Source of the DNA: Protula sp. h YS-2021 | Lineage: Eukaryota; Annelida; Polychaeta; Sabellida; Serpulidae | NCBI GenBank assembly: GCA_949752745.1 | Contig: OX457028.1 | Location: 5,117,488-5,181,487, forward strand | Length of the DNA stretch: 64,000 nt | Direction: 5' to 3' | Shown: positions 51,201 to 62,200 of the stretch, one piece after another | How positions within the stretch are numbered: position 1 is the stretch's first letter | Layout of the letters: each line of letters begins with the position of its first letter | Translations under genes and position numbers: made by a program | Notes under the pieces: model-generated | The model's database searches: none | What the model saw: the letters and a program-made list of their open reading frames with translations, nothing else | What the model was told of the DNA's origin: nothing

Positions 51201-54200
51201 GTACGTATTTAAAGCCCCCCCCCCCCCCGGAAGGATAACTTATCACGCGGTAGACTGCGCTTTGAAAATCAGATAAATTAGACAGTTATTAAGATTGGAC
51301 ACATTTCTTTGGTTTATGAATAATTTAGTCTTTGAAATAACTTTTTGAAAATTCAATTTTTTTTTTGAAACTATAGTTTGTACAAAGAAGCTATCCCATT
51401 CTACAAATATTTTGAAACCATTAAATGGCGTCATATTTGCCCGTTGCAGCATGTCGCACAGTGGAGGCGTGTTGTGTGGTGTAGGCAAGGACAACCACGG
51501 CAAAAACGTAAGTAACCCTGACACTCTCCTCCTCATATAACAGTCTCAGACAACCACGGCTAAAACGTGAGTAACCCTGACACCCCCTCCTCATATAACA
51601 GTCTCAGACAACCACGGCTAAAACGTGAGTAACCCTGACACTCCCTCCTCATGTAACAGCCCGAGACAACCACGGCAGAAACGTGAGTAACCCTGACACT
51701 CTCCTCCTCATATAACAGTCTCAGACAACCACGGCTAAAACGTGAGTAACCCTGACACTCTCTTCCCTCATATAACAGCCCCAGACAACCACGGCAGAAA
51801 CGTGAGTAACCCTGACACCCCTCCTTATATAACAGTCTCAGACAACCACGGCTAAAACGTGAGTAACCCTGACACCCCCTCCTTATGTAACAGCCCCAGA
51901 CAACCACGGCAGAAACGCGAGTAACCCTGACACCCCCATCCCGATAGAACAGCCCCAGACAAGCACGGCAAAATCGTCAGTAACCCTAACACCTCCCGCT
52001 ATATCACAGCACCAGACAACTACGGCGGTGACGTGACTAACCCTCACATCTCCCTCCCCACCCCCCACCCCACATCACAACACTAGACAGTCATGGGTCA
52101 CCCCCCCCCCCCCCCCTCTCCATGCATCACAGCACCAGACAAATACGGCAGAAACGTGAGTAACGCTAATACCCCCCCCCCGACATCACAACAATAGACA
52201 GCCACTTCAAAAACAGAACTAGCCCTAACACCCCCCCCCCCCCTCTACATCAAAGCACCAGTCAGCCAACCACGGCAAACGCGTGAGTAACCCTAACACC
52301 CCCACCCCCCCCCTTCCTCTGCCCCCGGCATAACAGCACCAGACAACCACGGGCGCAGTGTGTCCGTGTTCATTTTATAAGGGATATTAATTAAAACATG
52401 CGAGACTGTGGACCGATCCGAAAAACCCTCCCGCAGCCTGTAGCTAGAGCTGAAACGGATCCAAAGAACAGTACACGTGTACACGAGGGCTTAGGCTCCG
52501 TGTATACGGAACTACACGAACAATATAACACATAACACTACGGTTACTAAACAAAGGCAGTAAAATGTTTATGCTGAATCACCAATGGCTGTTTTTGTCA
52601 GTTATCTGCACTCAGAGGTTTTCGTTCAAAAATAAGAACAAGAACGTTTTTTCTGTCATGTTTGTTTTTGTTTTTTTTAAATTTAATGAAATGCTTAATG
52701 CATGAGTACACCGTAAGAAGATACCGTGTCCATAGCGTGTACCGTGTAGTTACAATACACGCTGTGAAAGACAGTGCGCAGGATCAATAATTACACGGGG
52801 AGGGGCGAGCTGTTATTATACAGCGCCACAGTCACTGAGCATCACATTGGTTTTGTTTGCCTCAGGGCTCACGAAGCAGTTCGTGTATCGTGTAATGGGT
52901 TTTGGATCCGTGTAATGGCAAGACACGACACGGTACCGTGTACACGAGGATCCGCTTTCAGCTCTACCTGTAGCACTGGTAGCACGAGCCTGAACCACAC
53001 GAGTGGGCCCTCCAGCAACCTGTAGCTCTGGCCGAACGAGCGCCAACAGTGCGCAAGGCTAAGGGAGGGTTTTTGGACAAGTCGTAACGCGAGTTTCAGT
53101 CAGTTTGTTGTTTGTTTTTTTTTATTGCATGATTTTAATATGAAATTGGCGGGGATATACTTTATTTTATTTTTTTTTTCAAGATGGTGGTGATTTGGAA
53201 CACACGTAATGTGAAGCAAGGCGGTCAAGTGAACGTCGTTGCCAAGGCGCACACGGATGTGGACATTGTGCGCATGCGCATCGCCTTCTTTGACGACACC
53301 AGGTGGGTGTGTGTTTCTCGAGCTGTTAGAAGCTTTTTGCGTACTAGTGTATGCAATAATAATAGTAATTGTTTATTCCGCACAGCGAATATATGCGATC
53401 GACCGCGTGTCGGTCTGTCGGTCGGTCTGTCATCAAGAGCTTGTTAACACGATAACTTAAAAACTCCTGCAAGGATTTTCATGAAACTTGGTATGTAGCT
53501 TCTATGGGAACAAACACAGATTGGTATTGTAAATGGGCCAGGTTCGTCCAAGGAAAATGGACCAGCTCTTGATTGATTAGTGATGGCCGCGTTTAACTGA
53601 TGGGGGGCCTGTGATCGCGGAAAAAAAATATCAAAGCAATCGGTGAGATGACGGTGAGATGACGGTGTACAGACTGGTCTAATTCCCAACGTACAGGTGA
53701 TAAAAATATGAAATTATGGAAATGGGAAATGTAGGCATGCAAGGGAAAGCTTTATGAGCGTAAGAGTTAGGTGCTGTGATAAAGGACGCTGTGATAGAAG
53801 ACATTGTGGTAGAGGACGTTGTGATAGAGGACGTTGTGATAGAGGACGTTGTGATGGAGGATGCAGTGAAAAACGTGTTGCAGATGTGTTTTGTTTTGGT
53901 CCTTACTTCATATCAAAGCATTAGCTTACCTCAAAGGGCGGCCACATGGACGACATTAGCAAGTGTTGTGATGTGGGGAGGGGGTGAAGAGCGCAACATG
54001 GCTGACACTGACTAGTGTTGTGATGTGGAAGGTGGGAGGGGGCAGGGGGAGGGGGGAGGGGGGGAGGGGGTAAGGGCGGCTACAGGGACGCCATTGTTGG
54101 CGTGTTGCAGAATGGTGTCGTGCGGCCGCGACAACGTGCGTCTGTGGCGGGTGAAGGACGGACAGCTGAGGTCGGCGCCCGTCAATCTGGGCGAGTACCA

Positions 54201-57200
54201 CCTGATGGAGTTCACTGATTGCTGCTTCGAGGCCGGCTACGAGGCCACGAAAGACCCCCTCGACAGGCTTGTGTGAGTGCCCCCCCTCCCACCCTGTCAC
54301 CCCTACCTCCCTCACAATCTGCCCCCTTTCACACTACCCCCTAACTCTCCCTCACCCCCCCCCCCGCCCTTACACACCCCCTCACTCCTAACCCCCCCCT
54401 CCGACCACCCCTTCACACGCCACCATCCCCCTCCCAAACTGCTCACTCTCGGTTGCCATGCAGTCATTACATGGGAGAGGCTTAATGTAACCCTGAACTT
54501 AAGAATTTAAATAAGGAAGATTTTAAACTGTTTTATAGTTTTAATTTTGAAATGTTAAAAAAAGAATACGTCGTTAATGCAAAGAAGCTACTTTCGGTAA
54601 AACTCTGTTTTCAGTTTTTTTCAAATAGTAATAATAATAAGGATAAAAATAATTAAAATAATATAAAATATCAATAATGGTAATGATAATAAACAGTTGT
54701 GATTACGCAAAGAAACAAAACTGTTGGCAGTTACACGTGCAGTCGCGCTGGTCACGTGTTCGAGATTGACTACAGGAAAGTGGCCATCAGTCACGTGCGC
54801 AGGCTCATGCCCACACAGCCCAAAGCGAAAGAAAAGCAGCACTTCAATTCAGGTGAGATCTGAGTGACTATGCTCTCATGCCCACGCATCCCAAAGTGAA
54901 AGAAAAGCAGCACTTCCATTCAGGTGAGATCTGAGTGACCATGTGCTTATCTCACCTTCTTTCTTAGAACGGTGTTATTATATAAGTTGCAAAAATCCTG
55001 TCTCTACAAACCAGTTGATAATTTTTTTTCGTAACTTTCCCGAATTCCGGAAATTTTGAGGTAAGAAGGGTCTTCCATGAAATATCGAAACTTTAAAGAG
55101 GGGTTTGGGAGGGGGCAGGCTGTCTCAGTATACTGGCCCATAAGTTGTAAGCTTTATCTCGTACTGTAATATTATATATATTGATAAATAGTTTTAAAGT
55201 TTTAAAAAATGGCTATTTTAGGCTTTTGTCCTCAGGAAGCAAGCCTCAGATCTTCCTTACCACATCATTTCTCCGTCATATTTTCTTTTTCTTTTTTTTT
55301 TTCGATCGCTCCAGAATTATGTCTGGACAACACACACCTTAGTCAGGGTTCGCGCTGGGTTCTCAGGGAAGTGAGCCAAAAAGGGAAAGTGTGACTCAGT
55401 TGGGTCCAGAAAAACTCGGTGGGTTCCGAAAAAGTGAGTCATTTCGTAAAAAAATGCCCAAAAAGTGGACAAAAACCCCGCCAACGCGAACCCTGATTAG
55501 GGATAGCTTTTTTCCTCCCAAGCAAGTAAATTTATATCACGTAAAAGAGTACCTTTTATTTATTTTTATTTATTTATTTATTTTTCGCTTGGTACAACAG
55601 GAGGCGGCATATCTATAAATAGCATGACGGTGAACGAGGCGTTTTGCGCCACCGGCTCGGACGACGGCTACCTGAGGCTGTGGCCCCTGGATTTCAAGCA
55701 CGTGTATCTGGAGGCGGAGCACGAGGGTCCCGTGACCGCCGTGGATATCTCCGGGGACGGCATGAAAATCCTCGCCGGAACGTGTACGGTACGTGTACGG
55801 AATGTGTACGGTACGTGTACGGTATAGGTACTGTGGTATACGGTACGTGTATGGAACGTGTACGGTACGTGTATGGACGTGTACAATACGTGTACGGAAC
55901 GTGTCCGGTACGTGTACGATACGTGTGTGGACGTGTACGATACGTGTACGGAACGTGTCCGGTACGTGTACGGTACGTGTGTGGACGTGTACGATACGTG
56001 TACGGAAAGTGTCCGGTGGGGCATCCGGTGGGGCATCCGTCGTCTGTATGTGCGTACGTAGCCTTTACTGAAAACGTTTCTTTACCCACAGTTTTGATCG
56101 GAATGCTTGAACCAAAGTGTCCACCAATCAGGGAAATCAGGGAAAAATTAGGGTAGTTTTTTTTTTTTCAAGATAAAAAATCATGGAAAAAAAAGGGAAT
56201 TTGTTTTTTTGTCAATCAGGGATAATCAAGGATTAGTGATGCTGAACTAAACTGTTATTAATCATTTTATTTTATTCTCTATCTGAATTAATTTTGTATA
56301 ATGCATTTCAGTGGCTATTGGTTACGTCTAGTGTTTCATAAGTATGATTTACATGTAGCAGATAGGACGTGTACTACTTCTAAATATACTGAGCATTACA
56401 CACTGCATATATATAGTGTGTATAATAACAACAGAAAATCAGGAAAATCAGGGAAAAATCAGGGAATTTGGAAAAGACTTAAAGCCGGACACCATGATTT
56501 TGTATGGCTATTCGTTTTATAGTTCCCTCTTGCCATAAATACTACTTGTTAATGTGAGACATTAATTTCGTTTGTGGATTATCCTAGGGTCTTTCCCCTA
56601 TCTAGCCGAATTCAGCTTATTTTAAAAAAACTTTTTTTTGGCAATCCTCCAAAAATTGACATAATGTCTGCTTTGGAAAAGTTTTGCAAAATAGATCTTC
56701 TGAATTTAGTCAGATTTTATTATTTTATGAGAGGTGCAAGGTTTTTGTAGATTCTGAAGATTCTCCACCGAATGGGAAAAATTTCGGGCTTTGAAAAATT
56801 GTTATTAACCTGTCCTGTAATGTCTGTTACATCTTGGGGATCCTTTTGCATGTAGCTTCTATGGGTAGTATCAAGGATCGGTATTGTAAATGGGTTAGGT
56901 TGGCCCACGGAAAATGAACCAAATAGACTTAAAAAATTTCAGCTCTTGATTGACTGTTGATGGCCGTGTTTAACTGATGGGGGGGGGGGGGGGTGTCTGT
57001 GGGGAATATGTGGACTATGTACACTGCTCTAGTTTGTAATGTCTGCTGATTCCTGAGGATCGTTTTGATACTGGATTTACCTAATCTCAGCTGGTCACAA
57101 TGTCCCTGGACATTCTAGTTTATGTGCCATGAGGATCTCCCCTTTACGCACGTCCTGTTGACGTTTGCTGGGAGCGTTGTGTGTGTGTTGCCAGGGCAAC

Positions 57201-57595
57201 GTGGGCATCCTGGACATCGCGACGCGCGGTTACACGACCGTCATGCGCTCGCACACGAGCCGCATCCTGTCGCTCAGTCTGGATCCGCTGCGACGTCACA
57301 TGGCCACCGTGTCGGACGACCACACGATCCGGGTGTGGGACCTGGATACCATGCAGCAGGTGCCCGCTCAGCCTGCTTCAAATAAACAAAAAAGATAACA
57401 ACTAAAGAAACATCTGATTCCAGATGAAAACAGGAGATTAGTAAAGATTATGTCAGAGTGTTAATTTAGTCTGTTACCTGAACATCCTAATTCAATGTTA
57501 AGTTTTCTGTTAATTTACTGAAAGTTGGAATATAATAATAATAATAATAATAATAACAATAATAATAATAATAATTACTATTATTATTCCAACTT

Positions 57596-57672
<77 letters not shown>

Positions 57673-59264
57673 GCTGTTATTGTTATTGTTTATTTGTTTA
57701 TCGACTTGCCTGCTTGTCGGCGCGGGCAGCTGTACGACTTTAGCGCGCCTAAGGAGTGCCCGTTAGCCATCCACTTCCACCCGCGCCAGCAGATGTTCGC
57801 GTGCGGCTTTGAGTCGGGCTCCGTGCGCGTCTTTAACGTGGCCAACACGAGTATGCTGGCCGAACACAAGTACGTTCTGGCTGTTTTCTACAAGCACCCC
57901 GCCGTTAAGTGTGCTAGTTAAAGGACATATCCAAAAATAGACCAAAATCACCTGTGGTTAAGTGTGCTAGTTGAAGGACATATGCAAAAATAGACCAAAA
58001 TCACGTGCGGTTGAGCGTCCTAGTTAAAGGACATATCCAAAAATAGACCAAAATCACGTGCGGTTGAGCGTGCTAGTTGAAGGACATATCCAAAAAATAG
58101 ACCGAAATCACCTGCGGTTAAATGTGCTAGTTGAAGGACATATCCAGAAATAGACCAAATCTAAACCGAAAAAAATAATAGTAAATAATGATAGATAAAA
58201 ATAGAATAAAAATAGAAAAACAAGATTTTTTTTTTTTACCAGAAGAAATAATATACATTCCGAAATGTTATTTCAGGGGATAAATTGAAGAGAGAGAGAG
58301 ATCGATCGCTGTGCCATTTGCTGCGGGATTGATATGGTGGTGGTTGTTTTCTTGCAGACAGCACCGCGGCAAGGTGACGGGCCTGTGCTACTCGCCGCAC
58401 GGCGACTACCTCTACAGCTCCGGCTCGCTGGGTACTCTAGTACTCTACGACTGTACTGACGACAAGTACCGGCTTGTGCGGGTACTTGCCAACACGGTGG
58501 CGCGCAATGAACGGTACGGGCCGGACGCACTGACCGTCAGCCCGGACGGACGCTTCTTGGCCTTTGTGGGGCCGACGGAGTTCACGGTCAGCGTGGTGGA
58601 CGCGAAGTGCCTGGACGAGGTATGTCTGCTACGTCACTGATGACGTGTGTGTACGACGTCACTGGGCGAGATATGTGTGCTACGCCACTGATGACGTGTG
58701 TGTACGACGTCACTGGACGAGGTATGTGTGCTACGTCACTGATGACGTGTGTGTACTACGTCACTGGGCGCGATATGTGTGCTACGTCACTGATGACGTG
58801 TGTGTACGACGTCACTGGACGAGGTGTGTGTACTACGTCACTGGACGAGGGGTGTGTACTACGTCACTGGACGAGGTATGTATGCTACGTCACTGGGCGA
58901 GGTATGTGTGCTGCGTCATTGATGACGTGTGTGTACTACGTCACTGGGCGAGGTATGTGTGCTACGTCATTGGTGACGTGTGTGTACTTCGTCACTGGAC
59001 GAGGTACGTGTGCTACGTCACTGATGACGTGTGTGTGCTACGTCACTGGGCGAGATATGTGTGGTACGTCACTGATGACGTGTGTGTACTACGTCACTGG
59101 GCGAGATATTCAGCGTGCTACGTCACTGAAGGGTACCATCTCCTTGTCGGTACTGAAACAATGTAACCCGCTAAGAGTCCGCCGTGTGGTTGAACAAATC
59201 GTATAACTCACCAACGGAAATTTTTTTTGACAGACCCAACTCATGTTTATCTTATTATGTCCTG

Positions 59265-59296
<32 letters not shown>

Positions 59297-62200
59297 CATT
59301 ATTGTTATTATTATTATTGTTGTTGTTGTTGTTGTTTCTGAAATTTGTAAAATCTTCCTCACAAGCCATTGTCACGTGACAGGTGATGCGGATCGACGTG
59401 ACGTCACTGAGCGCGGATACGTCACGCACGTGCCTGGACACAGCCGCGCGCGTGCGGTACACGCCGGCGTCCGTCAAGCAGCTTCTAGTCACCACAGCCA
59501 GCAACAAACTCCTCAAATTCGACGCTCGCAGCGGCAAGATACTCACCGAGGTGCGCGCCGCCATTTTGTTTCTTCTCTCTGTGACGTCATGGAGCGCAGT
59601 TGCTCCCTGTTTAATTCATGAAAAACACATTTCGTATGTTATGCATATCAATTTTTATCTGTTTCTATTTAAAATTTGAGAATGATGAATTAAAACAATG
59701 GCATATGAAAAAGAAAAAAAAAAGCAAAAACAAAAATAAAACAAAAAAAAATGCTTGGGAAAAATAACACCTTTCTTGGCTCTTCTCGGTCCCCCGCGTA
59801 CTGTCTAAGTGACAGAACGGCTGATCCGGCTATGTTCCGCCCAGTTTTAATCATGCTGCCTGGAAAGTGCGGGCGGTGCTTTGGCATTGGGTCGCTTTGT
59901 GATCATTTAGTGATCATTTTGTGATCATTTTGTTCATTTTGTGATCATTTTGTCCATTTTGTGATCATTTTGTGATCATTTTGTCGCGGACCTTGGTGGA
60001 CCTTTTCTTTTTGTATTGTATTTTTTTTTCAATTAATTATTATTATTTTATTTTTTTGCAGATAGAGCATATTCACAGAAATGGCTGCACGGCCCTGGAC
60101 GTGTCACGTGACGGCCGTTACCTGGCAACGAGCGGGGACAAGGTCATCAAAATATGGGACTACCATATGCGCCTCGATATGAATTTCCAGGTGAGTCACA
60201 CCCTCAAGTCATTTTCTTTATATGTGAAATGTTAGCAGAGGCAAAAAAATAAACAAATAAAAATAATTAAATGACTAAATGAATTCGAGTGGAAACAATA
60301 ACAATCGTTAAGACATAAAGAATAATTTTGTGGTGTTCGCATGCTTGTTAGCCCCCAATCGGGGCATCAGACCCCGGAGTAGGGGGGGGGGGCGGGTATG
60401 GGTTTGTGTGTTGTCCCTCCATGGTCGGGTGGTGACCGTGCTGTCTACGATGGCTTGTGTAATCGTGGGCACCGTGCTGGCTGTGGTCAAGGGGTGGGGG
60501 GGGGGGGGGCGGAGGATGACCGTGCTCTCGGCTGGCACCGTGCTGGCTCTGGGGGGAGGGGGGCGGCTATACTCTCTACGATGGCTTGAGGGATCGTGGG
60601 CACCGTGCTGGCTGTGGTGGCGGGGGGGGGGGGGGGATGGGAGGGGACTGTGCTGCCTGCGATGGTTGGAATGATCGTGGGCCCCGTATTCATGTTATTA
60701 CAGGTCTTCATAGGGCACGCGGACTCCGCGTCCCGCGTCATATTTGTCGTGGCACCACCGTGCTAGCTCTGGGAGGGGGGAGGGGTGTAGTGGCGGGGGG
60801 GGGGGGGGGGGAGGGGGACTGTATTCTCTACGATGATCGTGGGCCCGTATGCATGTTATTACAGGTCTTCATCGGGCACGCGGAATCCGTGTCCCGTGTC
60901 ATATTTGCACCTGACGACCTCAGCTTCATCAGCACTGGCGAGGCCATATTTATCTGGGATTTTCTCGCTCATAAGGCTGATCGACCCAAACTAGAGTGAG
61001 TTCTGTGTTTTATGAGGAATAAGTAACTTATTTAATGCTTAGAAAGGCGTACAGAACATACTGCTTACAATTCTAACACAAACGACATTATTTCCACTCA
61101 AGTTGTGATTTTTTGTGTATTCTTTCAGATTCTTTACATTTTATGGTAAAAGGCGAAAGGTTTGAGAAATTTTCTTTTCCTTGGGGAAAATATCGTTTAC
61201 TTCTTTATTTATCAAATTATTTTTTTTCTGTTAGTGTTCCTTTTTTTAAATTTTGTGAAGGGGTGTGGCAGTGATGCATTTAAACTGATACTTGAAGTAA
61301 GTTATTATTTTTAGAAACATAATATTTGAGAAAGAGTAAACTTTGTTGTTCGCTTACAGGGGAAGAACCACGGCTATGAGTTACTACACAGGAGAAGGTA
61401 AGTCTTTGCATTCGCGGGAGAAGGTAAGTCTTTGCATTCGCAGGAGAAGGTAAGTCTGTGCCTTCGCAGGACGAGGTAAGTCTGTGCCTTCACAGGAGAA
61501 GGTAAGTCTGTGCCTTCGCAGGAGAAGGTAAGTCTGTGCATTCGCCGGAGAAGGTAAGTCTTTGCATTCGTAGGAGAAGGTAAGTCTGTACCTTCACAGG
61601 AGAAGGTAAGTCTGTGCCTTCGCAGGAGAAGGTAAGTCTTTGCATTCGCAGGAGAAGGTAAGTCTTTGCATTCGTAGGAGAAGGTAAGTCTGTACCTTCA
61701 CAGGAGAAGGTAAGTCTGTGCCTTCATGGGAGAAGGTAAGTCTGTGCCTTCACAGGAGAAGGTAAGTCTGTGCCTTCATGGGAGAAGGTAAGTCTGTGCC
61801 TTCGCAGGAGAAGGTAAGTCTGTGCCTTCGCAGGAGAAGGTAAGTCTGTGCCTTCGCAGAAGGAAAGTCTGTGCCTTCGCAGGAGAAGGTAAGTCTGTGC
61901 CTTCGCAGGAGAAGGTAAGTCTGTGCCTTCGCAGGAGAAGGTAAGTCTGTGCCTTCGCAGGAGAAGGTAAGTCTGTGCCTTCGCAGGACTCGGTAAGTCT
62001 GTACCTTCGCAGGAGAAGGTAAGTCTGTACCTTCGCAGGAGAAGGTAAGTCTGTACCTTCGCAGGAGAAGGTAAGTCTGTACCTTCAGAGGAGAAGGTAA
62101 GTCTGTACCTTCGCAGGAGAAGGTAAGTCTGTACCTTCGCAGGAGAAGGTAAGTCTGTACCTTCAGAGGAGAAGGCAAGTCTGTACCTTCACAGGAGAAG

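Noticed and set aside
58564..59206. Two 200-codon cysteine/tyrosine-rich plus frames
   Set aside because: They are translations of the 51-bp array after exon 19. The real exon ends at 58,619.
61750..62178. 142-codon minus-strand frame (repeating LPSPAKVQTYLLLRR-like units)
   Set aside because: It is the antisense of the 26-bp donor array.
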